Counted from the stretch's first letter, positions 1 to 13,292 are shown. The stretch is 64,000 nt of DNA from Yponomeuta sedellus (GCA_934045075.1 OW203726.1:17547988-17611987), one strand, 5' to 3'. Numbers and translations: made by a program. The notes: generated from the letters alone by a model not told the origin.

Positions 1-502
1 TCGTGACAATAACATTGTTATGGCAGTTGCAGTTAAAATAACGAATGTAGCAGGGGGTTTGTGTGTGTGTCTACTAACAAATTGTGTATGTGTCCTGGTC
101 TAGTTGTAACCTTAAACAACATAAATATTAACATTCATCAACGGTAAAAGCCTGGGCGTAGGAGATGTCAACTACCTCAGAACTTGAAATTCCTTATTTC
201 GGTGGGCACGCGTCGTATTATGCCCATACTCTCTCTTTCTGAGAGAAGGCCTGTGCCGTGTTCACGCCGGCATACCGGAAAGGAAAGTAATCTCTAGTAA
301 TAGGAAATTAAATCTTGGCAAAAAAGAGTCCTAATGCTGATTTGACGTGAAACATGCTGTCTCGCTCGCAATTTAATGGTTTTTTTCTTGTAATGAATTG
401 AGTAAACTTTTCATAAATATAGTCTGAGCGTTTGGTGTATAATTAAATCACGGACATAGCAAATAATTTTTATTTCACTACACATAGTTTTTAATATAGT
501 AT
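1..502. other. AT-rich intergenic sequence with one repeat scrap
   Basis: No coding signal was seen. Positions 181-275 belong to a short dispersed family with recurring phrases ggtgggcacgcg, gcccatactctctc and ctgagagaaggcctgtgcc. The rest of the interval shows nothing I recognise. Confidence 0.5.
181..275 (+). repeat. Short dispersed repeat, 'gggcacgc...gagaggcctgtgcc' family
   Basis: This is one of at least seven partial copies of the same unit. Others are at about 15183-15232 (minus), 19548-19616, 22365-22465, 39603-39672, 47563-47625 (minus) and 50296-50375. The consensus elements are cgcttgaaatcgccaatccgc, then a gtgggcacgc block, gcccatactctc and gagaggcctgtgccc. It resembles the 3' region of a retroposon, but its class is not clear. 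Confidence 0.55.
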
Positions 503-855
503 AATTCATTACAAGTGCGGAAAGGCTGTCATTGCAAAAGAGTTCCGACAAATGCATGTATTGACAGTCGGAACAAGTTGCAATGACGGTTCCGCACGTG
601 TACTGAACGACTATTTTTTTTTAATACAGTTGCGAAAAAAATAGGCAATTTAATAAAGAAAAATTATTTGGAAAATGGCGCCAACCGTAAAAAAATATAA
701 GCAGAGATTTTTTTTCTTCACCCATTCTAGTAGGCAAAGGGAACTATGCCCATACAGCCAAGTCTTCAGTAGATTTTTTTTATTGATATGAAATGAAAAT
801 GAAATTTAATGAGATGAAATGAAATGAAACCTAACTTAACTCATTCAATCAAATC
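496..855 (+). repeat. Foldback dispersed repeat, copy A
   Basis: This roughly 360-bp unit is almost identical to 32924-33395. Its core is an inverted repeat: acaagtgcggaaaggctgtc on one side and ttgcaatgacggttccgcac on the other, giving arms of about 40 bp. The end is rich in atgaaatgaaa repeats (787-826). The class is unknown. It preserves the empty site for the 79-bp insertion found in copy B. Confidence 0.75.
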
Positions 856-3117
856 GTTAAATCTAAAATTGATATTGAAACAAATTAGTAGCTCATAAAA
901 ACTTCTATGATTTTTTTTAGTAAAAACTTCATGGTTGGTTTTTCTTTTCAATAGACATTATTTTGACAGTTGGTAAAGAAAAGGCACGAGTGCGGTAAAG
1001 GTAATAAAAAGCACGAGTGTGTAATAGCCCACACATCCCGCACGCTATACGTCCCTGTAATACGCCACTTTTTGAGCAACTGTATTAAAATAGTACATTA
1101 CACAACTAGGGTGGTAATACAAAGAAAGGCCGAGATCGCAGAAGTTTGCGGCCCGAGCTGCAAGCGAGGGACGTAAATATGCGATCGAGAGCTTTCTTTA
1201 TTACCTCCCGTGTTGTGTACATCTTTTTATGTCTACACTTGGCCAGAAAGCGAAAGCCACTTTATTGCCAGGTGTGGCATAAAACTAGTTTCTAAAATTA
1301 TTATTTTTGGAATCAATTTTTACTCAATCAAAAGCTAGGTACAGAATAGTGAAAATACGTCTTAAATAACCCAAACATTCAGTGCATTAACTACCTTTTT
1401 TAAGCACAGTTTTTTAATTAAATTGCTGTAGGCTTTTAGTTGAATTTCACGTGTAATAACAAAATAACAGAAATCAGAAAACAATAATTTACTTCAATGT
1501 AAAGAATTACTTTCTGTTTGCTGAGTAGGTGACCAATTTATCAAATGTAGGCTAAATTAGCTAACAACAGAGTTGCAGAACTGACAAATGTGTAGACTCG
1601 TCGTGTAAACTAACACAGGGCAGCTATACCTGGGTTATTGAAAGAATGCCGATGCCAGTTTTAAAGTATCATTGGAATACGTTGTTGATCTATTTTTTAT
1701 TTATATTAATAAAAACAATAGATTTCTAGTTTTACTTTTGCAGTCTACTTGTATTTTAGAATGGATTTTAGTTCTTGAAATAAAACGCCATCGGCATTCT
1801 TGGGGTGACTGAACTGTAGTCTCTCTATACATGTTAACTTTGAAGATAGAACCACACTGAACCTATATACGCAACGCACGCGATGCGACATGGAAATTTC
1901 GTTGTTCGCACTTGTCCTTCGTACGTGAAACATATTTGGCGCCAAACAGTCATTTCAGTTTTAGGATTGATTCCGATAGTAAGTTAAACCACATCCCCTT
2001 TTGAAAGAACCAGGGGCATATTCCACTCCAAGTAATCGGTGGGGAGTACATTATTTAAATGATAGTTGTTTTTTATAATTGAGGTAATCTTACTAAAATT
2101 TATACTCTTCAAAACCAACCGCGATTTGACATACAAGCTATAGTTAATAGTGAAAACCATCTACGTGTATTTTAAAGTTTTGTCCGACCTTTCTGTAAGT
2201 TTAATTTAATTTAACTTTAGAAAAGCAGGACCTTCTTAATGCGTCACAATCTTGAGTGAGCTTGAGAACGATTTGAGTTTTAACTGAATATGCGTTCGCG
2301 ACGAAATAATAAGAGAAGAGTACATCATCACGATATTTTATGCATTTCAATGAGTTTCTTCTCTCCAAGTTCGAACAAACAGACACTCGTGTATCAATTT
2401 TGCGTCATCCAGTCCACATTCCGACGCCGATCTGGCGAGGCAAATCTGACGTCGCGCCAGATAAGAAGCGTTGACAGGATAAGTGTGTTACAAATTACAA
2501 ATTAAAGAGGCCAAGTCACGTACGTAGCGTGCGTAGGATGTGTGGTTTTACCTTAAACTATTTTTGTTCTAAAGGCAGTGTAATAAGCCTCTTGTGACGC
2601 CCCTGCTTTGCGGTGCTCCCCCATTACTCGTTCGTAGTCATTAAAAACACTAATATACCCCCGTCCGGTCCCCATGCTTGGTTAAGGGCTAACGTGTAAT
2701 ATATGCTTCGCAGGTGAAAATATCGCGCGCCCAACGGGACATCGACGCCGTTCACTGATCAACTGAGTTGAGGTAGCTTAGTATAGTCGCACTTAAACCA
2801 ACTGGGCATGTCATTCTACTATTGACTACTGCCAGCGAATGATGGCCATCCTGGTTTACTTTGGTAAAACTACACGGCGATAACGAAATCGTTCGCTGTT
2901 TTAAGGGAACATTCTAACCATGATTTAGAGGCAATTATGATGCTAATGCTGAAAATATTTTCAACATAAGCAACATGCGTGTCAATATATATTTTTTTAT
3001 TGTCACCCAATTATTATTTTTTTCACAGCACAATTATAAATAAATGACGAAAAGCAATAAAAAATAACTGATGCCTTCCATGCTGATTTCGGCAACGGTG
3101 ACCAATTCTGTTTTGTG
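856..3117. other. Intergenic sequence, no gene seen
   Basis: The ORFs at 970-1176, 1745-1945 and 2201-2505 are short, compositionally random and match no family. Positions 965-1205 look repeat-derived (cacgagtgcgg, tgcaagcgagggacg) and may be a diverged extension of the neighbouring foldback repeat. Confidence 0.4.
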
Positions 3118-3708
3118 TTACTGGTGCGTCCTCACATGACTAATGTAACCAATTTTAGCAGTAAACGTCCGAAGACAGGTGCCACATGTGAGGACTCCAT
3201 TTACATAATTGTACAAAATATTCGAAGGCGCTTTATTTTTTAAATGTTCCCGTCGTAAATCAAGCTCGTGCCTTCGTTTATTTTCAAAGTCGTTAACCTT
3301 TATTTTAACTTTTTGCCTCCATTCAGAGCGACTAGCAGCTTGCAATTCCCATGTCGTAGGCTCGATCCCGCACCCTTTCATATGCCTCTTCAGCACATCT
3401 TTGTATCTCAGATACTGGCCTCCGCTTTTACGCTTGCCTTCTTCAAGTTCTGAGTAAAAGATGCGCTTGGCCACCCTTTCTTCTGGCATTCGAGATACGT
3501 GCCCACACCAACGCAGTTGCCTTCGCATGAGGTAGGCCTCCACTCCGCACACATTCGCACGCCTGAGAACATCTGTGTTCCTGACACGGTCGGACCATTT
3601 GATGTTCAGAATGTCACGAAGACATTTTAGGTGAAATCTGTCAAGCGCACGTATGTGGCGGCGGTATAGGCACCACGAAAAAATAACTATGATTCGAGTG
3701 ACTAACAA
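3118..3708 (-). mobile_element. 5'-truncated LINE, reverse-transcriptase polyprotein C-terminus
   Basis: A 196-codon reading frame encodes the distal part of a non-LTR retrotransposon ORF2. Its first real residues are [18 protein letters not shown], followed by [23 protein letters not shown] and GGQYLRYKD, the order seen in RTE/endonuclease-RT LINEs. It ends with a classical C2H2 zinc finger (CGTC, 12 residues, HVRTH) just before the stop. The upstream boundary near 3665 is a 5' truncation; the first dozen residues of the ORF are chance sequence. No stops or frameshifts interrupt the fragment, suggesting a fairly recent insertion. Confidence 0.8.
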
Positions 3709-6700
3709 TTGGTATGCCCTTTAATTAATGTCAACAATATTCGTGATTTTAGATCTTCAATTCAAAGTGGTAGGAATTCCATAGCACTTTGACGGTCGAA
3801 AATCCCGAACATTTACAAGTATTTTCTACCATGGCAAATCAATCATTGATCATAAGAATGTTCCCTCTAAATATAGCAGACTCACCCTATAGTACAGGTG
3901 AACATAAAAATTCCAATGTTTAATTGGATGCTTCTGTTTTTATTGTCAACTCTGTTGTTAAGTTGGCGTATTTGTAGAAGGAAGTAGGACGCCATCTTTC
4001 ATTGATAGTACTGTCACTTTTCACGTTGTGGATCAGAGGTATTTACTTGTAGTAAAATGAACGGACCCAGTTACCTGCAAGTCGTATACAGAGTTGAGCT
4101 AGATTTTGAAATAAGACGTAACATTTCCCGGTATTGATACATCGATATGGTAACCCTCTCGGTAAACTAATATTGCGATGTACATCGCACTCTGTCTTAT
4201 ATTATTGTAATATTTTACGTACTTACATGATATCTAAGTAGCTATACGCATGCACCATTAATTGGGCTACAATTTTATCTACTTATTCTTATAATACTCC
4301 TTTTTTCACATCAACCAAAACCATTACTGACCGCTAGGATTTATAAAGGTAAGATTGTGGCTCAATTATGAATGATCTATTTTGAACTAACCTTAAAAAA
4401 TATAGTGATAATCATGTATATTTTTAACGAGGTAATTTTTAAACGGTCACCAAAATAAGATTTTGCCAACCAAGAGCCAATATAGAAAAATCTGCCTGAA
4501 ATAAGTAAATCTTACCAAAATGCATGAATGCTCACCGAATTCTTGGTACTTTTTTGTAAATCTGATTTGCTGACAATTGCTCCATTTTGTTAAACGGTAT
4601 TTGGCGATAATTGGTCACTTTAGGTGGGAAATAAGATTTTTTCGGCAGTAGGTACAGAAGAAAAATTTTTGGTAAAAGTTTAAATTAAAACTTCATAGAT
4701 TGAGCTCCCTAAGCCTGCTTACGGTACGTAGCCATCGAGTAAGCGCGCTCTTCCTAGCAAACGGTCGAACGGGCGCGTTGATACCTACACCCAGCAACAC
4801 CCTTACCTACCAGTGCAAACAGAAATCCTGGCGTTGGTTAAAGAACTAAATATGATCTTGCATGACTTTTTTATCTATGATCTATGAACCGAATGAATTT
4901 AAATATACACTAATATAAAACATTTACATATGTAGCGAATACATGGTCTAACCAAATTGTAGTAAGTACGTCGCGGAGTCCTACAGCTCCCGACTGGTCC
5001 ACTATTAATTAATTGCCTTCTTTGAATACAGCACCAATTTTACCCGTCAATCGTAGAGTTAAGCATATTTAGGTACCATAAAAATTTCAATATACGGATA
5101 TATTTTTACGGTATTCGATTTTTAATATATTGGAGTAGATGAGAACGCCTTAGCAGCTAGTGCAGTGTATTATCACTTTAAAATAAATAACTTCGTCATT
5201 AGGACACTAAGTCCCTATTTCATTGGGAATTAATTATACTGAATAAATTGTATGAGTTAAATTAAATGGCATATGTGTTTGTTATAATTACGAACATTTT
5301 CTAAATTACTTATGTGCCATTAATATTATTATTATTGTACAATTTATAATGCCTATATTTATGAAAATTGCGGAGGACCAAAAGAAGAAACAGTGTTAAT
5401 AATAACGGTGGGTGCCTTTATTTTAACTTTTAATTGAACACAGTATATTTGGTTCTTGATGTAGGACCAAACATAGTCTAAAATACTTCTTGGTTTTGTC
5501 GTTGAACATTCTTGATTGTAATGAAAGTATATTCTCCGATTTCTCGTACACTAAAATCTGTTAATTTACTGTTAACAGTTGTTTTTTTGTAAGCATTGGG
5601 CCAACTGGCAGTTTAACAATAGACTAACGGGCTATCAGTGCACGAGTAACAGGGGGTGTATGTTTTATATCGCTTTTACTGACTTAAGAACTTCATTACA
5701 TTCCAAAGAATATATTTCTTTACTCTATTCACATTATGCATTCCTACAACTTTTCTGAAACTTCTGTGTGTGGTGTATGACACAACTAAAATGGCCTTAA
5801 CATGTATCAGTTTACAATTTACATTGTAGTATAGTATAGAATATTTATCTATTGTTATACGAGAGTAATCGAGAATATTGTAAGTGAATAAGTGAGACTC
5901 CAAATCAAACATCAACTTGAAGCAATAACTGATTGTGTTATTTGTTGTGTATTAGTTATTAGTCTATTATAAGCACATACAGTGCCAAATCGTACCTATG
6001 CATGACCGAAAGTTCAATCCCGTGATAGCTACTCAATTAGCGTGTCACAACTTAGTTTTATAGAACTCATTTACATTAACAAATTGTCAGTTTGAGCCAG
6101 ATGTAATCCTAAATTAATTTCTTTTGATGTAGTTGTATGCTAACATTTTCTGCGCCTGTATTATGTTAATGCATTGTAGTACAATTTAAATGCATGAACG
6201 CGTCAATTTCATATAATTTCCACTTCAAATCAACTCGCGCACTCTCATCAAACCTAAACGTCGATGGTATGAAAATAAAAGTGACGTGACCCAACCGTAT
6301 ATCAACCGTTGTACTAAAATTCACTAACACAATGATGGCCGGTCTATTTAGTATTGGTAGCTATAGTATGCATTGAATAGTATTCACCTGTGGCACCAAT
6401 TTTTATTGTACATAATGTAGGTAATGGAGTCCCTATATTATTAAGACTTTTGTACACCTGTTTGTAAATGTAAATGTTTATTTATAGATGAAATTTTATA
6501 GAGATTGGACAGTGGGGCGCCTGGCCTATTGTTAGTTGTAGTTTAGTTCCTGAGAATAGTTTAGTTCTCAACTTTCACCCAACGATAGTCAATTAGCGAT
6601 CAGATTGAGATTTATTATTAAAATTGAGTTTATTACATTGTAGCGACTTTGTAAATAAATGTGTTAACAACTAGTGACGACGAGCTCCCGAGGTTATATT

Positions 6701-9700
6701 ATGCTTATCGTAATTAATTGGTATTATTACTTTATTACACAAATAATGTATTGTTATTAACAGTAATTACTGTACTTCTTCTATATGACAAAAGCGAATA
6801 AACTGTATAATGAAAATCTAGACGCGTTTTCTTTTCGACTTGGTATAATTAACATATTTCAATAACTTGTAGGTATTCTTTAACAGAACAGTGCAACGAG
6901 CTCTTTATAGCAACGTCACGATGAGCCTACTCAGTACTCAATAAACATAGTTTCTAGCCAAAATCATCTTAAAAAAAAAACATAGTTTCTAATGGAGTGT
7001 TTGCCTGTTGCAGGTTCAACGTGCGGCTTCTGCCTGTTACGTTATTATATCAATGTAACTATTTCTAAAAAAAATTACATATGTTACCACATCTTTACAC
7101 TAAGCTATAAATAGCTGGTATTGGTAGCCTTGCGTAATGTCACTCGTTCGTTATACGACGTAACGCAAAATGTCGCTACCATATCAGGTAGCAAAACATG
7201 CTTACCAAATCCAATATATGTATTTTGTAGGTTAATGTACAAAATCTGCCGTTTTAAGAATCGGCCGTTCAAACAATCTGCCATTCCGGGAAAAAGGGGT
7301 GCCTGGAGAAAAATAAAAAAGGCTTATTTATTCAATTAACAATGTTTATATTTATTTTGAGGTTAATATTATGACGCCATGACATGGCCGTGGGTACTTT
7401 TAGGAAAAAGTACTAAAGATTCCTAAACATTATCAGCATTGTCATTTAACATGTAATTATGTTACAATTTAAAGAAAATACGTAATTTATACATGTGTTA
7501 CCATTGTCGTGAAATTGTGCACTAAGATTAATTCTAGGAAATATAATATTTATGTGTACATACAGTGCAAACGAGGTGTTCAACATGGCTGACTACAACT
7601 AGATCTAAAGCTAGCCGGCTCGCACCGCGTTAGTACATATAGTTATAATAATTTCGGAACTTGAATTATCAATATATTTTATTGTTACAACCCGACGCTG
7701 AAGCCCGACTCTTATAAAATAAATTGGCATCAATCAAGTGTTCTTTCTTGGAAGCAAATTCAATCTTTGTAAGTATAACACAGTTACTTTAAAAGACTAA
7801 CAACATGGAAATATACACTTAAAAATTAAAGCTTGCCATGTGTATACATTTCTACCTAGAAGTTAATGAAAAACAATTACATAGAAAAATAGAAGATCCA
7901 ACAGCTGCTGAATAATAAATTGAGTTAAGTATATGTATACAGTACAATAAAACATTTGTATCAAGATCTATCGCTTTGCCTCACTTAATAATGGACACAT
8001 AGTTTGACTTGTAACGTTCATTAAGTTTCTGCGCTACTTTGAATAAAACCTTTTCATTTCATTTATAAAGTGAGATAAAATTTGTTTCTGTTACATTTGT
8101 ACATAATTCCCTTTTGAAGTATTCTACACGGGCTTAGGAGGTCTACTTTAGTGCATTTCTGATCGCTATTCGAGTGACTAAAGATCGACATTTAGAAAAA
8201 TAAACTGCGATACTTTATACTCGACTATTTATAATGTTTATCATAAAAATATACTCTTAGGGCAACAACGACGTTACATGAAATAAAATATTGACGCATC
8301 GCGACCAAGGTTGAGGTTACTCCTACAATTTGTCTGTCGGATTAAAATTACTTGTAAATATATTTTCTTTAATAGTATTATAATATGCTATTTATATAAC
8401 GTACGACGACAATATTGTCGCTCACCCATTCATACCCAACATTTGTACACCGTATCAACAACTATGGAAGAATTCTAGAAGCCCTAACATGACTGGCCTA
8501 ATTTCGTTCCTGTAATGTGCAAAGCAACACTTTACAAGATAACACAACTAAAACCTAAGTAGATTCTGCGCTATATGTTAAGCGTGCTATGTTGATTTGT
8601 TTATCAGTTCCGCATCTTCGAAAATAGACGAGATTAAGCCGGGACGCATAACTTCTACCGCAGTAAGTACCACAGTGTTTTGACAAATATGGAATTCCTC
8701 ATAGAGGAAATACTATGAATATAAAAATGAATTAACTTACGAAGTTATGTAAAAATTTAAATAAACAAAACAATATTAATTTAGTGGAAGATCATAGTGT
8801 AAGGGAATGCTTATTGAGTTTCGTGTCCGGATCTTAAGATTAGATAATTGTTTCGAAAAAACAAAAATTCACCTAATATTACGTATTACTCAATAGATGT
8901 GTTAAATAAAGTCTCCATCCATAACCGCCATTCGTTTCTCACTAAATATCTACTACTTTAACCATAGGGCTTGTGGCACTAAACAGTTTAACTGTAAACT
9001 CATCGTAATATCGTGCTACTCTAACATGTAACTTACGTTAAATATGAATATAAAAGATTTCGCAGCGTGCGTGAACAATTATTAATATTATTTGACGTGC
9101 TATGAAACAAATATTACTGGGTAGATACAAAAGGTCTCTAAATACTAGTTAGTAATAATTAATTGCTCCTTGCGATCGCCGCGTATTATCTCATCTCAAC
9201 AGCCTAACATTCCTTACACAAGCCTGCATAGGTGCAGGCAGACAGTACTCGACGCTGTCTAGCTTCACTTAGTGAAAGTATATAAAGTATAGCAATTCAT
9301 GTAACTCGTCAACTAGAGTTTGTGATTTACAGCTTTTGTTGTTTTTTCTTGTTCTGTTTTAATGTGGTTTACGGTTTTTTGCTTTGTAGTAGGTACCTTT
9401 TCATAAAACATTTGTGTTAAATAGAATGGGCGTTCTACGTAGCCGAAGATTATGTACTTGAGGCGGTGGCTTTTGTACCTAGAGTAGGTAAAGCTCGAAT
9501 AGAATTAAATCATGTGAAGTTTTATTTAATAGAAACAAATAGAGATCTGATAAAAAATATCCTAAAACAAAAATTATTGTAAAACACAAATTCTTGTTGA
9601 AGTATTTCAGGAATTGCACATTTTAGAAAAACCTTCGAATGTTTATGTCGAGTTAATACTAGGAATGCACGCAGTCCATATCAATAATGGTCCGTTTTCC

Positions 9701-10922
9701 AGTCTCAGGCCACATTGCACCTTAACTCGGCACCGGATGAAAGCAACTTCTTAAAAATACTTTTGTATCGTAACTTGTACTGTAACTTGGAACCGTCTGT
9801 TCATCAACAATCCTAATTTTAAAATGTGAATGCATCAAGTTTTATTTGTACGTACATAATATTTGTAATTCGTGAAACTAACATGTACCTACGACAACAG
9901 TTTAAAGGAATCTTACTTTGGAAGCAGTATACTTTGCGTTCTACCGAGCAAGTGTTTAAAGTAGAACCAAAATTTTCGACTACGTGTTTTACAAAATCCA
10001 GCGCCGTGTCACACCACACTTGACTGGCGACACGTAAACTTGCACACCGTTTATACAACCAGCGTTATTTCCCTTAACATCTACGGAAGATGATAGTCCG
10101 CTGCTAACCAACGCCTTCTAATCATCAGTCAAATGCAGTTCAAACCAGTAAGCCTGGTGAGAAACGAGATACTTCATTGGCTGACACATCGGGCATACTC
10201 AATTCATCGTCAAATAGGCAGCTAACCTTGCTTCTGACTTTGAACCAATCGAACACCTCTTGCAGGAATACTAAGAATATCAGCCAATGCCATGCCCCAC
10301 TGCGTAAAGCCTTCGTACACTGCGTTACCATAGTTTCGCATTGTAAATAACGGGTCTCCAATATTTGGGCTCGATACGCATATTCGACAGTCCCTTTAAC
10401 CTGTCAACGAAACTACAAATCTTTGTCGACTATCCCCGCTACTCTCGACATTATTGTGTTCCTTATTAATATAAAACACTACAAATAACGACTCAGTAAA
10501 CCTTTTAGTTATAAGAAATAGCATTGTACTCATTGGCGCAGATAGGTAGTCAGGTTTTCTTCAAAGAATCGTCCAAATTAATGCCCACACCAGGATGTTG
10601 GGTTACTGCACATGTGCATTGAGATTTAGTGTGGTAGTGCACTGCTTTTTAAGAGCAAGTCCCTTGAAACTAACCCTCTATACGCCAATGACTTATATTA
10701 TAGAGCGCATCGGAAACGAAACCCATATTTCGGCCAAATCATTAAAGAAAGGAACGCACTTAAACTAAAAAGGTCTAAAGCGTCGAGAGAACGTTGACAG
10801 ACCCTTCAACAGCCAAAACCCTAAGAAACTACAGCAACACACCGTCCAAAGCGCCAGGCCCGCCGTCCAGCGACCGCGCCAATCGACTAATGGTCGTGCG
10901 CGGGCGGCGGCGTGAAGAACCG
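3709..10922. other. Mkp3 3' UTR and downstream DNA, no gene seen
   Basis: This AT-rich sequence follows the Mkp3 stop codon (transcription runs toward lower coordinates). The 3' UTR end cannot be fixed. Minus-strand AATAAA candidates (TTTATT on the given strand) lie at about 9841, 9521 and 7678. No ORF here has recognisable protein similarity. Around 4430-4660 there is a run resembling degenerate lepidopteran interspersed repeats (recurring 'attttggt' and 'ggtcactttag' phrases). A short LINE-tail repeat sits at 7991-8065. Confidence 0.45.
7991..8065 (+). repeat. LINE/retroposon 3'-end fragment
   Basis: This fragment matches 22979-23057 in inverse orientation: gtaacgttcattaagtttctg, then gcgctactttgaataaaa, then a ttttcatttcattt tail. 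The AATAAA and the simple tail suggest the 3' end of a retroposon. Confidence 0.55.
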
Positions 10923-11087
10923 TCATTGCGGCGTGTCGCGAGCGGCGCTCCAGCGGTCGAACTCGATGCCGGAGTCGGGCGAGACACCCGACGGCGCCGG
11001 CGCGCAGCCGCAGGGCGCCGTGCCGGCTGCCACGCCCGCCGCCGGCGCCGGCTCGGCCGGCAGGCTAACACCGAGCTCCTCCAACAC
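10923..11087 (-). CDS. Mkp3: Mkp3 last coding exon and stop codon
   Basis: After the acceptor tttattaatttcag, 54 codons run in phase 0 to a TGA at 10923-10925. They read VLEELGVSLPAEPAP, then an Ala/Pro/Gly-rich stretch with two Cys (CGC), then SGVSPDSGIEFDRW and SAARDTPQ. The exon is very GC-rich compared with its surroundings, so long ORFs appear in several other frames; those are shadows. The tail is assigned because SLSK|VLEELG is continuous and in phase with the catalytic exon. The SPDSGIEFDRW block looks like a conserved insect Mkp3 C-terminus, but that identification is from memory and less certain than the catalytic domain. Confidence 0.8.
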   Translation of the reverse strand: MLEELGVSLPAEPAPAAGVAAGTAPCGCAPAPSGVSPDSGIEFDRWSAARDTPQ

Positions 11088-12404
11088 CTGAAATTAATAA
11101 AGTAAACAAGTATGTTATAGAAGGCCATTAGTGCAAGTAGGATTTCTATAACGCGAAAGCTTTGGTTTGACTGGCTTCATGATTCGAAAACGTTAATGAT
11201 AAGTGAAAGAAAGAAAGTGAAAGTGAACTACATTTATTGCCAAAACACAAAATATACACAATATATATATATATATATACATACATATACACAAACAAAA
11301 AAAATTACATAAAAACAGACCGATCATAAGATCAAACTAAAACCATAGAAATTGAAACATGAACAAGACATACCGAACCAAATCTGTGTCACGTTAGTAC
11401 TAGACATACGTAGTATCTTTATATAGTCTGTGTCGTGGACTATGAATGTTACCACTATGACCGCGCAGCTGTGGAAACGGCACGACCTTTGGTCGGGATG
11501 TCCTCTCCATACGTAGTACTTTACACTCTTAAGTCTTTTCAGAGTCAGAGTACAAAGTTAAATGACAACATAAGAAAACAACATTTTTATTTGTGTACCT
11601 TAAGGATATTATTTTAAAGGTTTTGGCAAATGGACCCATGCTCAACAATATGCCGCCCGGAGATGCATGCAACACTGGCGCTGATTTTCAGCATGAACCA
11701 TTACGATAAGGATTGTTATGATTAAAATCTAAACTATTTGTTTGCTATCATTATCGTCTTTATAGTATTATTTTTAACAAACTTGATCTTTATCAATTGT
11801 TATTGCGACTTTGAATAATTAGCATTAGCACTACTATATTAAAACGACACAATTAATTTAATCAATTTCAGCACGTGCAAAAGGGAAACTTGAAATATAT
11901 ATTAACGTGCTATGACGTGCATTATCTTTAGTAACAAATAGCATTCTTTGAGAACAGAAACGCGATTATTCTCATGGTCACGAGCAACGCCCATACACTA
12001 TAGCCCTATAGGGGCGTCCATTAATTATGAAATGAAATGAAATGTAAGGTGTAATCGGAGAGAGGATGGCTTTGGCACTATCTCAAATCTCATTTAAAAG
12101 GGAAAATTTAACTTTCAATAAAAATCTTTTTAGTAATTGAAAGTAGATCCCTAATAAATTACTATACCCAATATTTCGTGTTTTTGTCATGGTGTTACCG
12201 ATAAAATATGGACGAGAGGGTAAGGGAGTAACGTTCACATTTCACGAAATCTTGCCAAGGAGGTATCTACTAAACTTGTGAAAAATTTACTCATAAACCG
12301 GCATTTAATAGGCAAGCACGTAACTTCGTAGATCTCGTATTTGTTTAAATCAGGCATTAGTCACGTGTTACCTGTCCTATAAAAAAATATGGATTCTTTG
12401 TTGC
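11088..12404. other. Mkp3 intron segment with microsatellites
   Basis: This is intronic DNA between the last two coding exons. It contains an (AT)n/(ACAT)n tract at about 11252-11292 and an atgaaatgaaatgaaatg run at 12028-12047. No coding signal was seen. Confidence 0.5.
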
Positions 12405-12655
12405 CTTTTTGATCTAGAGGCTAACACGTTTAACTCTTTAAACAGAGGCACGACCTGTTTTTTTGTAGTAAGCATAATCATACGTTCGGTTCGATTCTCT
12501 TGAGAGTCTGCCGTATTTAATGTTTACATATGGTTTCAGTCTGGCTGTATTTCCATGTTTGTGACGTCCTTGCCTGGTTATCACTGCACCTATCCCTGTT
12601 TGGGACCAAGAGATTGTGTTGTGTAGAAGTTTTTATTATTATCATCAACCTACAC
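12405..12655 (+). mobile_element. tRNA-derived SINE, family 2 (diverged copy)
   Basis: A decayed tRNA-like head (gatctagaggctaacacg, then ggttcgattct) is followed by the family-2 body: tggctgtatttccatgttt, gtgacgtccttgcctggtta, gggaccaag and attgtgttgtgtagaagt. It ends in a short att-rich tail. The same body appears at 16591, 20501, 24105, 26311 and 55512. Confidence 0.7.
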
Positions 12656-12661
12656 AACCCC

Positions 12662-13209
12662 ACGTGGTAGCTCAGTGGGTAGAACCATGGAATGGCAAGC
12701 GAGAGCCCCAGGTTCGATCCCGAGTGCGAGCATGTACCAATGACTTTGTTTAATTTCAAAGTTACGTACATTTGCGAATTTGTAGTCGCAATACCACACG
12801 CTAACGGTGAAGGAAAATATCGTGAGGATACCCGCGGCTTGGTTGGCTCCGCACGTATTGACTAGTCTTTCCTGTGGGCTAGGCCGACTAAGCTGTCAGG
12901 ATGGTATAGATGCTGGGCAAGCCTACACCATCTCTAAAACCATGTCCCAGACAGGCTTCGGCCACTTTCGAAACCAAACTTTCGAAACCAGTTTCGAAAA
13001 GAGAATATTTTTTCTTTTTAGGAAACCTGGTTTCGAATAAAGAAAAATCATTCTGTTTTCGAAGCTGGATTCCAATACAGAATATAAAATCTTCTTTTGA
13101 AACTCTCGGAGTGGTCCCTTCACCCATCTAGCGTGAGTGAAGATACCACTGGACGCTGTATAAATCATCTCATTAAGTAGATACAAAAAGGCCAATATAA
13201 TTATTTATT
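12662..13209 (+). mobile_element. tRNA-derived SINE, family 1, with target duplication
   Basis: The element starts with a tRNA-like head carrying box A/B-like motifs (ggtagctcagtgggtagaac and ggttcgatccc). It continues with the family-1 body (gtcgcaataccacacgctaa, gtgaggatacccgcggcttgg, ctgtgggctaggccgactaag) and ends ggacgctgtataaatcatctc plus an A/T-rich tail. Perfect 11-bp duplications (tacacaacccc) flank it at 12651-12661 and 13210-13220. It is longer than other copies because 12956-13105 is extra sequence built from TTTCGAAACC-like units. Confidence 0.85.
12956..13105. repeat. TTTCGAAACC-type local repeat inside a SINE
   Basis: Several copies of the self-complementary core TTTCGAAA lie within 150 bp (for example actttcgaaacc, ccagtttcgaaaag, cctggtttcgaata, tgttttcgaagctgg). 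It interrupts the SINE body between cccag and cggagtgg, which are about 15 bp apart in the copies at 28155 and 44763. Confidence 0.6.
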
Positions 13210-13292
13210 TACACAACCCCAACGACCGCTACCCACCACACAGGCAACATCAAGCGCACACACAACAGCCACAAATAGAAACATTATCAGAC

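Noticed and set aside
10794..11128. ORFs of 99-103 codons on both strands in the GC-rich patch
   Set aside because: They are other-frame shadows of the Mkp3 last exon; the frame continuous with the catalytic domain is 10923-11087 on the minus strand.
12662..12740. Possible tRNA gene (ggtagctcagtgggtagaac, then ggttcgatccc)
   Set aside because: The sequence continues into a repeated body with target duplications and cannot form a clean cloverleaf acceptor; it is a SINE head. The heads at 16591, 24105 and 55512 were rejected for the same reason.
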